A stretch of 36,293 nt of DNA, from positions 1 through 36,293 of the forward strand of contig CANRFT010000020.1 in NCBI GenBank assembly GCA_947629955.1. The letters run 5' to 3'. Source of the DNA: an uncultured Oscillospiraceae bacterium (GTDB taxonomy: Bacteria; Bacillota; Clostridia; Oscillospirales; Oscillospiraceae). Positions 21,410 through 28,761 of the stretch are shown piece after piece. Position 1 is the stretch's first letter. Each line of letters begins with the position of its first letter. The notes below the pieces were generated by a model. That model was not told the DNA's origin, did not search any database, and saw only the letters and a program-made list of their open reading frames with translations. Made by a program: the position numbers and the translations under genes.

Positions 21410-21438
21410 ATATTAAGCCTCCGATTTGTCCCCGTCAA
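21410..21438 (-). promoter_or_regulatory. Predicted promoter of the zinc-ribbon gene
   Basis: Minus strand TTGACG (21438-21433), 17-bp spacer, TAATAT (21415-21410). Divergent to the comEB promoter. Confidence 0.7.
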
Positions 21439-21471
21439 TGGGGTAAGCGTAAACAAAATGTGAATCTTTCA

Positions 21472-21500
21472 TTGCCTAACGGGGAAAAACCTGCTATACT
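21472..21500 (+). promoter_or_regulatory. Predicted promoter of comEB-apbE
   Basis: TTGCCT (21472-21477), 17-bp spacer, TATACT (21495-21500); leader about 24 nt. Confidence 0.7.
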
Positions 21501-21530
21501 TGAGCCAAATCTCCCAAAGGAGGCCGCGCC

Positions 21531-22028
21531 ATGGCCCGCATCGACAAGGAAAACTATTACCTGGACATCGCCTCCACCGTATTGGAGCGCTCCACCTGTA
21601 TGCGCCGGCACTACGGGGCCATCATCGTCCAGAACGACGAGATCGTCTCCTCCGGCTACAACGGCGCCCCCCGGGGCCGGAAGAACTGCGGAGACCTGGG
21701 CTACTGCACCCGGGAGGCCATGAAGATCCCCTCCGGGGAGCGGTATGAGCTGTGCCGCTCCGTCCACGCCGAGGCCAACGCCATCATCTCCGCCTCCCGC
21801 CGGGAGGTGCTGGGGGCCACATTGTACCTGGCCTGCAAGGACCCCGCCACCGGGGAACTGATCCAGGGCTCCACCTGCTGCTCCATGTGCCGCCGGCTCA
21901 TCATCAACGCGGGCATCCGCCGGGTGGTGGTCCGGGACACCCCCACCGAGTACCGGGTGGTGGATGTGGAAAAGGAGTGGATCGACGAGGACGACTCCAT
22001 CCCCGCCATCCCCGGGGCGGCGGAATGA
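21531..22028 (+). CDS. comEB: Deoxycytidylate (dCMP) deaminase, ComEB-like
   Basis: Zinc enzyme making dUMP from dCMP for dTMP synthesis. 165 residues, typical length. N-terminal YYLDIASTVLERSTCMRRHY, GAIIVQNDEIVSSGYNGAPR, the extra zinc-linked loop KNCGDLGYCTRE, the catalytic CRSVHAEANAI (HAE at 79-81), and STCCSMCRRLIINAGIRRVV holding the second half of the zinc site. Most family members have P-C-x-x-C; here the Pro position is Cys116, giving C-C-S-M-C. ATG 21531 follows AAAGGAGG. First gene of a two-gene operon; its TGA overlaps the apbE ATG. Confidence 0.93.
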   Translation: MARIDKENYYLDIASTVLERSTCMRRHYGAIIVQNDEIVSSGYNGAPRGRKNCGDLGYCTREAMKIPSGERYELCRSVHAEANAIISASRREVLGATLYLACKDPATGELIQGSTCCSMCRRLIINAGIRRVVVRDTPTEYRVVDVEKEWIDEDDSIPAIPGAAE

Positions 22029-23041
22029 GCAAGCCCCGCCTCCTCCGGGCCCTCTCCGCCGCGCTGGCGCTGTGTCTGGCGCTGTGCGCCGGGTGCGCCC
22101 CAAAGCAGGAACCGGAGACCGACACCTTCACCGCCATGGACACGGTGATGACCCTCACCCTCTACGGCGGCGAGCCGGACGCTCTGGCCGCCGCCAAGGA
22201 CCGGGTGCTGGAGCTGGAATCCCGCCTGTCGGTCACCGACCCAAACAGCGATGTGTCCGTCCTCAACCGGGAGGGGACCGCCGTCCTCGCCCCTGACACG
22301 GCTGAGCTGCTGAGGCGGGCCCTGGAGCTCTGCGCCCAAGTGGACGGCGCGCTGGATGTGACCATCTACCCCGTGGTCAAAGCCTGGGGCTTCACCACCG
22401 GGGACTATACCGTCCCCGACGGGGCCGTCATCGCGGACCTGCTCACCAGAGTGGACTACACCCGGGTCAGGCTGGAGGGCGATACCGCCTCCCTGCCCGC
22501 CGGGGCGGAGATCGACCTGGGGGCCGTGGCCAAGGGCTGGACCGGGGACCAGCTGGCCGCCCTGCTGAGAGAGAAGGGCGTGGAGAGCGCCCTGCTGGAG
22601 CTGGGCGGGAACATCCACACCGTGGGCTCCAAGCCCGACGGCTCGGACTGGCGGGTGGCCGTCCGGGACCCGGCGGACCCGGAGGGGTACATCGGCGTGG
22701 TGTCCGTGGCCGACAAGGCGGTGGTCACCTCCGGCGGGTACGAGCGGTACTTTGAGGAGGCCGGTGTCCGCTACTGGCACATCATGGACCCCAAGACCGG
22801 CGCCCCCGTCCGGAGCGGCCTGGCCTCGGTGACGGTGGTGGCGGACAGCGGCCTCTACGCCGACGCCCTCTCCACCGCCCTGTTCGTCATGGGCCGGGAC
22901 GGCGCCCTGGACTACTGGCGGGCCCACCGGGATTTCGAGGCCGTCCTGGTGGCGGAGGACGGCTCGGTCACCGTCACCGCCGGTCTGGAAAAATCCTTTA
23001 CACCCTCGGGAAAGCGCGTTCTGACCGCCGCGGACCCGTGA
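22025..23041 (+). CDS. apbE: FAD:protein FMN transferase ApbE (lipoprotein)
   Basis: Transfers FMN from FAD to a Thr/Ser of extracytoplasmic flavoproteins such as RnfG/NqrC or FMN-binding reductases. 338 residues. Lipoprotein-like signal (LLRALSAALALCLALCAGC). ApbE signatures: FTAMDTVMTLTLYGG, LSVTDPNSDVSVLN, DVTIYPVVKAWGF, AEIDLGAVAKGWTGDQLA, LLELGGNIHTVG, VVTSGGYERYFEEAG, YWHIMDPKTGAPV and DALSTALFVMG. Mg2+- and FAD-binding residues appear intact. ATG 22025 overlaps the comEB stop (ATGA); the in-frame extension back to 21752 is a shadow. No flavinylated partner is in the window. It ends at a strong terminator. Confidence 0.95.
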   Translation: MSKPRLLRALSAALALCLALCAGCAPKQEPETDTFTAMDTVMTLTLYGGEPDALAAAKDRVLELESRLSVTDPNSDVSVLNREGTAVLAPDTAELLRRALELCAQVDGALDVTIYPVVKAWGFTTGDYTVPDGAVIADLLTRVDYTRVRLEGDTASLPAGAEIDLGAVAKGWTGDQLAALLREKGVESALLELGGNIHTVGSKPDGSDWRVAVRDPADPEGYIGVVSVADKAVVTSGGYERYFEEAGVRYWHIMDPKTGAPVRSGLASVTVVADSGLYADALSTALFVMGRDGALDYWRAHRDFEAVLVAEDGSVTVTAGLEKSFTPSGKRVLTAADP

Positions 23042-23049
23042 TATGCCTG

Positions 23050-23076
23050 CTCCCGCGCCCTTGCGCGGGAGTTTTT
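23050..23076 (+). terminator. Terminator of comEB-apbE
   Basis: 9-bp perfect stem CTCCCGCGC/GCGCGGGAG, loop CCTT, then TTTTT. Confidence 0.92.
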
Positions 23077-23113
23077 GCGCTCTTTTTGCGGAAAATAATG
23101 TTGCGAAACCCCC

Positions 23114-23142
23114 TTGACAGGAAAGCGCCCGGCCTTTACAAT
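23114..23142 (+). promoter_or_regulatory. Strong predicted promoter of rny
   Basis: Consensus TTGACA (23114-23119), 17-bp spacer, TACAAT (23137-23142). Confidence 0.82.
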
Positions 23143-23149
23143 AGATACG

Positions 23150-23370
23150 GATAATTCTGAAAAGCCGCGCGGGGTCCCCCGCCCTTTTCCGTGTTTACAG
23201 CGCCGTGCAGGCGTTTTCTATAGGAGCCCGTTTTGGATAGATTGTGAACCCGAATAGTGTGCCCTTTTGGGGCGGTTTTTCGATTATCGCGGTGCGCCGG
23301 TGTGCGTATCGCGTTTCATTTTGCCTTGAAGACGAACAAAAACTTTGAAATCAGGAGGTGTAGAACTCAA
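23150..23370 (+). other. Long structured 5' leader of rny
   Basis: About 220 nt from the predicted start to the rny ATG. It holds several hairpin-plus-T-run units: GCGGGG/CCCCGC followed by CCTTTTCC (about 23169-23192), CGCC-GTGCA-GGCG followed by TTTTC (about 23202-23219), and GCCC/GGGC followed by GGTTTTT (about 23262-23281). No long ORF with a ribosome-binding site is present. It may be an attenuated or RNase-processed leader; autoregulation by RNase Y is inference. Confidence 0.5.
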
Positions 23371-24930
23371 ATGCAAGTCCCGGTATTTGTACTGGTCATC
23401 GCCGCCGCCGTGGTGGGCGCGGTCTGCCTGATCGCGGGTCTGGTCATCGGCTATCAGCGCCGGAAGGCCGCCGCCGAGCGGGAGATCGGCTCCGCCGAGG
23501 AGGAGGCCCTGCGCATCATCAACGAGGCGACCAGAAGCGCCGAGAACAAAAAACGTGAGGCCACGGTAGAGGCCAAAGAGGAGATCCTCAAAGCCCGCAA
23601 CGAGTTCGACAAGGAGATCAAGGACCGCCGCGCCGAGGTCCAGCGCCAGGAGAACCGTCTGAACCAGAAGGAGGAGAACCTGGACAAGAAGCTGGAGAAC
23701 CTGGAGCGCAAGGAGGACAGCGTCAACGCCCGCATCTCCGCCCTGGACGCGGAGAAGGCCGAGCTGGACAAGATCAAGGCCGATCAGCTGGCCATGCTGG
23801 AGCGCATCTCCGGCCTGACGGTGGACGAGGCCAAGCGCTACCTCATCGACCAGCTGGCCGACGATGTGACCCACGAGCAGGCCCAGAAGCTGCGGGAGAT
23901 CCAGGCCCGCTTCAAGGAGGAGGCCGACACCTACGCCAGAGAGCAGATCGCCCTGGCCATCCAGCGGTGCGCCGCCGACCACGTGTCTGAGGCCACCGTG
24001 TCTGTGGTGCCCCTGCCCAACGACGAGATGAAGGGCCGCATCATCGGCCGGGAGGGCCGGAACATCCGGACCCTGGAGACCATGACCGGCGTGGACCTCA
24101 TCATCGACGACACCCCCGAGGCCATCACCGTGTCCTGCTTCGACCCGGTGCGCCGGGAGATCGCCCGGCTGGCCCTGGAGAAGCTCATCCTGGACGGCCG
24201 CATCCACCCCACCCGCATCGAGGAGATGGTGGAGAAGGCCAAGCGGGAGGTGGACGCCACCATCCGCGCCGAGGGCGAGCGGGCCGTGTTCGAGACCAAC
24301 GTCCACGGCCTGAACCCCGAGCTGGTCAAGCTGCTGGGCCGCCAGCACTACCGCACCAGCTTCGGCCAGAACGTGCTGAACCACTCCATCGAGGTATCCC
24401 AGCTGGCCGGCCTGCTGGCCGCCGAGCTGGGCGCCAATGTGGCCGAGGCCAAACGCGCCGGCCTGCTCCACGACCTGGGCAAGTCGGTGGACCACGAGGT
24501 GGAGGGCTCCCACGTGCAGCTGGGCGTGGAGCTGGCCCGGAAATACCACGAGAGCGAGGCGGTCATCCACGCCATCGAGGCCCATCACGGCGACGTGGAG
24601 CCCAAGACCATCGTGGCCTGCCTGGTCCAGGCGGCCGACGCCATCTCCGCCGCCCGCCCCGGCGCCCGCAAGGAGGACGTAGAGTACTACATCAAGCGCC
24701 TGGAAAAGCTGGAGGAGCTGTCCTCCTCCTTCCCCGGCGTGGAGAAGGCCTACGCCATCCAGGCGGGGCGCGAGGTGCGCATCATGGTCCGGCCCGAGGA
24801 GGTCTCCGAGGACCGGCTGGCGCTGCTGGCCCGGGAGATCGCCAACAAGATCGAGGACGAGCTCCAGTACCCCGGCCAGATCAAGGTCAACCTGATCCGG
24901 GAGACCAAGGCCATCGAGTACGCCAAGTGA
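23371..24930 (+). CDS. rny: Ribonuclease Y
   Basis: Membrane-anchored endoribonuclease that starts mRNA decay in Firmicutes. 519 residues, the usual length. N-terminal membrane helix ([20 protein letters not shown]), long coiled coil (residues about 30-200, Lys/Glu-rich), KH domain ([20 protein letters not shown]) and HD phosphohydrolase domain ([34 protein letters not shown]). The C-terminal region ([20 protein letters not shown] and [20 protein letters not shown]) is standard. ATG 23371 follows AGGAGGTG; an upstream in-frame extension to 23257 is rejected because it precedes that site and breaks the membrane helix position. Own strong promoter and long leader. Confidence 0.97.
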   Translation: MQVPVFVLVIAAAVVGAVCLIAGLVIGYQRRKAAAEREIGSAEEEALRIINEATRSAENKKREATVEAKEEILKARNEFDKEIKDRRAEVQRQENRLNQKEENLDKKLENLERKEDSVNARISALDAEKAELDKIKADQLAMLERISGLTVDEAKRYLIDQLADDVTHEQAQKLREIQARFKEEADTYAREQIALAIQRCAADHVSEATVSVVPLPNDEMKGRIIGREGRNIRTLETMTGVDLIIDDTPEAITVSCFDPVRREIARLALEKLILDGRIHPTRIEEMVEKAKREVDATIRAEGERAVFETNVHGLNPELVKLLGRQHYRTSFGQNVLNHSIEVSQLAGLLAAELGANVAEAKRAGLLHDLGKSVDHEVEGSHVQLGVELARKYHESEAVIHAIEAHHGDVEPKTIVACLVQAADAISAARPGARKEDVEYYIKRLEKLEELSSSFPGVEKAYAIQAGREVRIMVRPEEVSEDRLALLAREIANKIEDELQYPGQIKVNLIRETKAIEYAK

Positions 24931-24944
24931 TTTTCGCGAAAAGG

Positions 24945-24981
24945 AATCCCCGCCGGTATCGCGACCGCGGGGATTTCTTCA
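24945..24981. terminator. Terminator between rny and the BspA-like gene
   Basis: Stem AATCCCCGCCGGT/ACCGCGGGGATT (one bulge) around ATCGCG, followed by TTCTTC on the plus strand. Shared by the two converging genes. Confidence 0.75.
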
Positions 24982-24990
24982 TGCTTCGGT

Positions 24991-26496
24991 TCAGCCCAGC
25001 TTTTCGCAGTACCGCTGGATCATGACCGCCACTTCCTTCCGGGTGGCGGTGCCCAGGGGCAGCAGCTTTCCATCGCCGGTGCCGTTGATGATGCCGTTCT
25101 CCACGCACCAGGCCATGGCGGAGACGGCCTCACTGTCGGGGATAGAGGACGCGTCCGGCCACTTGTTCATCTGGCTGGTGCTCACCGCGGGGCTGTCGGC
25201 GCAGCGGTACAGCAGGGTGGCCAGCTCCGCCCGGGTGATCGTCTCCTCGGGCTTCTCGCCGTCAGACACGCCCTTCTCCTTGGCCCACTCCACGCCCTTT
25301 GTGTACCAGGTGGTTCCGCCTTCGGTGTCCACCCCCGCTTGACGGGCCAGAAGGGTCAGGATCTGGCCCCGGGTGAAGATACCGTCGGGATCAAATTTGC
25401 CGCCGGGGATGCCCTGCATCAGGCCGTGCTCCACGGCGTATTCCACCTCGGCGGCGTACCAGGCCCCGGCGGGGACGTCGGTGAAGGTGGGCTCAGGGTC
25501 GGGGACCACCGGGCCGGGGTCAACGGGGGCGGTGCTGTTGTAATGGATAGCCGCCTCGTCCAGTTCTTTCGACCACTCCCAACTCTTTTCTTTTAATTCC
25601 AGCCATTGACGCTCATTGCCGCCGTAATACACATCGGTCAAACTGCGGCAATCCTGAAAATCACAAATCATAGTAACGCTGGCCGGGATCGTGACTTCTT
25701 TCAAACTGCGGCAATCGTCAAAGGCACCGACCAACTCTGTTACTCCCTCTGGAACAATGACGCTCTCTAACCGTTGGCACTCAAAAAAGACCTTTACGCC
25801 AAGCGTATTCACGTTTTTTGGGATTTCGATATTTATCAAATTTTTACAGTATGAAAATGCCCAATCTCCAATACTCGTCAAAGTGGTTGGTAGACTCACG
25901 CTGGATAAACTGTCGCAACTCTCAAAAGTTTCGGATTCAATCCGGGTGATTCCTTCGGGTATACGGATGCTTTTTAGTGTGCTACAGTCAGCAAATGCCC
26001 ATTCTCCAATATCAGTCATTTTGCTCGGCAAATCTATCGATTCAAATAAGCACATGTGGAACGCAAACTTTCCAATACTGTCTAAAGATTCCGGGAATAA
26101 GATTTTCTTAACATTAAAGCACCCCTCAAAAGCATAGTCTCCTATTTTGGTGATGCCCTCCGGTAGGGAAACATCCAGCACAGCTAAACCATCAAATGCG
26201 TAATCACCGACGCTGGTCACACCCGGGGCGATTTTGACTTTAAGGCCTTCTCCCTCCCAAGTGTAGTAATCGTAAATGTCTGCATCCTTCCATGGCGCGA
26301 TCCCAACATCTCCCTTTGTACCGGCCAAAAAGTCATACATATCTCCTGTGCCCTCGATATAGAGGGTATCGTCCGCCAGCCGCCAGGTCAGATTGTCGCC
26401 GCACTTTCCGGAAGTGGGCGACGCCGCGAACACGGCGGGGACCAGCGCCATCACCATGACGGCGGCCAGGAGCAGTGCCAGAATCCGTTTTTTCAT
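24991..26496 (-). CDS. BspA-like leucine-rich-repeat surface protein with SLH domains
   Basis: 501 residues. Signal peptide (KKRILALLLAAVMVMALVPAVFA). A conserved cap (CGDNLTWRLADDTLYIEGTG) precedes LRR_5 repeats of about 22-23 residues (about 95-310), seen as VGDYAFDGL, IGDYAFEGC, IGKFAFHMC, IGEWAFADC, IESETFESC and IGDWAFSYC. A Pro-rich linker (VDPGPVVPDPEPT) leads to three SLH repeats (FTDVPAGAWYAAEVEYAVEH; ITRAELATLLYRCA; AMAWCVENGIINGTGDGKLL) ending in the gene terminus. Likely cell-wall anchored and involved in adhesion or recognition (inference). ATG 26496 follows GGGAGG; the 43-residue upstream extension is rejected. The LRR segment is far more AT-rich than both ends. A hairpin with a U-tract lies in its leader. 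Confidence 0.92.
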   Translation of the reverse strand: MKKRILALLLAAVMVMALVPAVFAASPTSGKCGDNLTWRLADDTLYIEGTGDMYDFLAGTKGDVGIAPWKDADIYDYYTWEGEGLKVKIAPGVTSVGDYAFDGLAVLDVSLPEGITKIGDYAFEGCFNVKKILFPESLDSIGKFAFHMCLFESIDLPSKMTDIGEWAFADCSTLKSIRIPEGITRIESETFESCDSLSSVSLPTTLTSIGDWAFSYCKNLINIEIPKNVNTLGVKVFFECQRLESVIVPEGVTELVGAFDDCRSLKEVTIPASVTMICDFQDCRSLTDVYYGGNERQWLELKEKSWEWSKELDEAAIHYNSTAPVDPGPVVPDPEPTFTDVPAGAWYAAEVEYAVEHGLMQGIPGGKFDPDGIFTRGQILTLLARQAGVDTEGGTTWYTKGVEWAKEKGVSDGEKPEETITRAELATLLYRCADSPAVSTSQMNKWPDASSIPDSEAVSAMAWCVENGIINGTGDGKLLPLGTATRKEVAVMIQRYCEKLG

Positions 26497-26576
26497 GTGT
26501 TTTCCTCCCAAAAAATATTTCCCACCCGGCCGCCGGGGGCGGGAACCCCCGCCCCAAGCGCCCTTCGGGGAAACAT

Positions 26577-26610
26577 AAAAAGCGGTGTCGAGCGTAAAAC
26601 TCAACACCGC
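26577..26610 (-). terminator. Terminator-like hairpin upstream of the BspA-like gene (possible attenuator)
   Basis: On the minus strand GCGGTGTTGAG/CTCGACACCGC (11 bp, one G-U) with a 7-nt loop, directly followed by TTTTT. It lies 81 bp upstream of the gene start, so it would stop transcripts entering from further upstream. Another GC hairpin (GGGCGGG-AACC-CCCGCCC) sits between it and the gene. I found no convincing promoter between hairpin and start codon. Confidence 0.65.
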
Positions 26611-26654
26611 CTTGACGAAAGTCAACGCAAAGCACGGCCATCATACCGTTATGC

Positions 26655-26683
26655 TTGCAATAACGGGGGAAAACGGATATAAT
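26655..26683 (+). promoter_or_regulatory. Strong promoter of a candidate non-coding RNA
   Basis: TTGCAA (26655-26660), 17-bp spacer, perfect TATAAT (26678-26683). No start codon with a ribosome-binding site follows for more than 230 bp. Confidence 0.75.
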
Positions 26684-26689
26684 AAGCCC

Positions 26690-26870
26690 GTGGTGCAATC
26701 ATAGATTGCTGTGCTGAGTGGGGTCTTCACTCGTACAGGGCCGTGGGGTGCGCCAACACCCCGCGGCCTGCCGCATTTTATGTTTCCAAGCAGATTTTAC
26801 CGCAACTCCGGCCAAAATGCAAGCATTATCTGAAACTTTGCCCCGCGCTTCAACGGCGCGGGGATCTTCA
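26690..26870 (+). ncRNA. Candidate structured non-coding RNA of about 180 nt
   Basis: It starts behind a near-consensus promoter and ends at the hairpin CCCCGCGC/GCGCGGGG (26841-26863). In between are many complementary segments: a closing helix pairing GGTGCAA near the 5' end with TTGCCC near the 3' end and continuing as AGAT/ATCT and TGCT/AGCA; local hairpins GCAATC/GATTGC and GAGTG/CACTC; a strong apical hairpin CAGGGCCGTGGGGTG/CACCCCGCGGCCTG; and GCATTTT/AAAATGC. The next gene has its own promoter at 26879. Size, strong promoter and long-range closing helix resemble 6S RNA, but I cannot confirm that. A clade-specific RNA or a leader is also possible. No U-run follows the last hairpin. Confidence 0.5.
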
Positions 26871-26878
26871 TATTCCTG

Positions 26879-26907
26879 TTGCGCTTTTCCTATCAATATG
26901 ATATGAT
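26879..26907 (+). promoter_or_regulatory. Predicted promoter of the DUF2156-GNAT operon
   Basis: TTGCGC (26879-26884), 17-bp spacer, TATGAT (26902-26907); leader about 30 nt. Confidence 0.68.
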
Positions 26908-26942
26908 ATGCCAAACGAACGCAAAGGAGACTGGTCCGATCT

Positions 26943-27869
26943 ATGTTATCCTTCAAAGGCCCCGAGCTGGCCGACCGACGATGGGTCGCCCCCCTGCTGG
27001 CCGCCGAGCCGGCCCTGTCCCTGGAGTACAGCTTCGCCGCCGCCTATCTGTGGCGGAACATCTACAGCCAGCAGATCGCCCGGTTCGGGGACAGGCTGGT
27101 GGTCCGGGTGGTGGGCTCCCTGGGCCCCGCCTATCTCTATCCGGCGGGCTCCGGCCCCCTTTCCCCCGCGCTGGACGCCATCCGTGAGGACGCCGCCGCC
27201 CAGGGCGTGCCCCCGCTGCTGGTGTGCGTCACCGAGGAGCAGAGGGCCGCCATCGAGGCCGCCTGCCCCGGCCGGTTCGCGTTCGAGGCCCACCGGGACA
27301 GCTTCGACTACCTGTACGATATAGACCGCCTGGCCGACCTGCCAGGGAAAAAGCTCCACGCAAAGCGCAACCACATCAGCCATTTCGACGCCCGGTTCCC
27401 CGACTGGACCTCTGAGCCGGTGACCGCCGCCAACGTGGAGGAGTGCATGGACCTGGAGCGGCAGTGGAACCTCCGGCATCTGGCGGAGGAGCGGCGGGAG
27501 ATCGCCGCCGGGGAGGACACCATCTCCGAGGAGTCCGCCGTGCTGCTGGACGCCTTGGAGCATATGGACCAGCTGGGCATGGAAGGGGTGCTCCTCCGGG
27601 CGGAGGGGAAGCCCATCGCCTTTTCTTTGGGCGGGCTCATCACCCCGGAGTGCTTCGACGTGAATTTTGAGAAGTCCTTCGGGGACGTGCAGGGGGCCTA
27701 CGCCGCCGTCAACCGGGAGATGGCCCGGCAGGTGCGGGCGGCCCACCCCAGTGTGAAATGGCTCAACCGGGAGGACGACATGGGGCTGGAGGGCCTGCGG
27801 AAGGCCAAGCTGTCCTACTACCCGGACATCCTGCTGACCAAGTATGTGGCCAGGGAGGTGGGGCCATGA
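26943..27869 (+). CDS. DUF2156 protein (phosphatidylglycerol lysyltransferase C-domain-like)
   Basis: 308 residues, without membrane segments. It has the tandem acyltransferase-like fold of DUF2156: ALSLEYSFAAAYLWRNIYSQ near the N terminus, FDYLYDIDRLADLPGKKLHA followed by KRNHISHF (the K-x-x-x-K-R-N-H pattern of this family), VLLRAEGKPIAFSLGGLITP, FDVNFEKSFGDVQGAYAAVN and WLNREDDMGLEGLRKAKLSY. Family members aminoacylate lipids or small molecules, but stand-alone soluble members are uncharacterised. AAGGAG lies about 13 nt before ATG 26943. Its TGA overlaps the next gene's ATG, so the pair is co-translated. Confidence 0.88.
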   Translation: MLSFKGPELADRRWVAPLLAAEPALSLEYSFAAAYLWRNIYSQQIARFGDRLVVRVVGSLGPAYLYPAGSGPLSPALDAIREDAAAQGVPPLLVCVTEEQRAAIEAACPGRFAFEAHRDSFDYLYDIDRLADLPGKKLHAKRNHISHFDARFPDWTSEPVTAANVEECMDLERQWNLRHLAEERREIAAGEDTISEESAVLLDALEHMDQLGMEGVLLRAEGKPIAFSLGGLITPECFDVNFEKSFGDVQGAYAAVNREMARQVRAAHPSVKWLNREDDMGLEGLRKAKLSYYPDILLTKYVAREVGP

Positions 27870-28699
27870 TCGAGATGCGTCCCGCCCATCCCGGCGAGCT
27901 GCCCGCCGCCGAAGCCCTCTGGGAGGGGGCCTTCGGGGACGACGGGGCCTTTCAGCGGCGGTTCTACGCGCTCTGCGGGGTGGACGCCCCGCTGGTGCTG
28001 ACGGAGGACGGTGCGGTGCGCTCCATGCTGGCCCTGCCGGAGGTCACGCTGGTCTTTGGCGACGGCTGGAGCGTCCGGGCGGGATACGTCTACGCCCTGG
28101 CCACCGACCCGGCGGCCAGGGGAGAGGGCTTTGCCGCCCAGCTTCTGGACTACGCCGCCGAGTACGCCCGCCGCCGGGGATATGACTGCCTGCTCACCGT
28201 GCCGGCGGAGCCCTCCCTGTTCCGGTTTTTCGCCCGGTGTGGGTTTGAGGCGGGCTTCTGTCATAAAATCATACAGGCGGAGCCGGCGTTCGCGCCGCTC
28301 ACGCCCGTCCCGCCGGAGGAGTACGGCCCGCTGCGGGAGTCCCTGCTGGCCGGCCGGACCCATGTGCGGTTTTCCGCCGGGGAGCTGGCGTATCAGACCG
28401 CCCTGTGCCCCCGGACCGGCAGCGGGCTGTACCGGCTGGAGCTGGCCCACGGCCCCGGCTGCGCCGCGGTGGAGAACTGGCCGGACCGCCCGGTGGTCAA
28501 GGAGCTGTTGTGCGCGCCGGAGGACGAGGAGCAGGGCGCGGCGGCCCTGTCCGCCCTCTGCGGGCAGGCGGCCGAGGTCAGGGTCCCCGCCTCCGACGGG
28601 GAGGGCGTCCCCTTTGCCGGGGCGCGGTGGCTGTTCGCGGCGCCGCCCTCCCGGTGGAAAGCCTCGCCCCGGGGCTATTTTGGACTTGGATTTGACTGA
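27866..28699 (+). CDS. GNAT-family N-acetyltransferase
   Basis: 277 residues. The GNAT core lies in the first 140: MRPAHPGELPAAEALWEGAF, YVYALATDPAARGEGFAAQL (acetyl-CoA-binding A motif, RGEGFA), LLDYAAEYARRRGYDCLLTV, PSLFRFFARCGFEAG. The C-terminal half (150-277) resembles the extra domains of Eis-like GNATs but is not assigned. Substrate unknown. ATG 27866 overlaps the DUF2156 stop as ATGA, so the two acyltransferase-fold proteins probably act together or on related substrates (inference). The end is followed by a strong palindromic terminator. Confidence 0.88.
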   Translation: MIEMRPAHPGELPAAEALWEGAFGDDGAFQRRFYALCGVDAPLVLTEDGAVRSMLALPEVTLVFGDGWSVRAGYVYALATDPAARGEGFAAQLLDYAAEYARRRGYDCLLTVPAEPSLFRFFARCGFEAGFCHKIIQAEPAFAPLTPVPPEEYGPLRESLLAGRTHVRFSAGELAYQTALCPRTGSGLYRLELAHGPGCAAVENWPDRPVVKELLCAPEDEEQGAAALSALCGQAAEVRVPASDGEGVPFAGARWLFAAPPSRWKASPRGYFGLGFD

Positions 28700-28721
28700 G
28701 GGTTATCAGGATATACGCAAA

Positions 28722-28755
28722 GATCCCGTGGTATCGGAGCCGATACCACGGGATC
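28722..28755. terminator. Bidirectional terminator between GNAT and mrdA
   Basis: Perfect 16-bp arms (28722-28737 and 28740-28755, GATCCCGTGGTATCGG) with a 2-nt centre. T-rich on both exits (ATGTTTTC on plus, TTTGCG on minus). It separates convergent genes. Confidence 0.85.
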
Positions 28756-28761
28756 ATGTTT

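Noticed and set aside
26580-26675. c-di-GMP-I (GEMM) riboswitch: GAAA-capped stem followed by CGCAAAGC on the plus strand
   Set aside because: The motif is suggestive, but the 5' half of the aptamer is not matched, a promoter overlaps its 3' end, and it is on the strand opposite to the adjacent surface-protein gene.
26690-26870. tmRNA, SRP RNA or RNase P RNA
   Set aside because: No tRNA-like ends, no GGTTCGAATCC, no SRP GGAAG loop pattern and no RNase P GAGGAAAGTCC motif.
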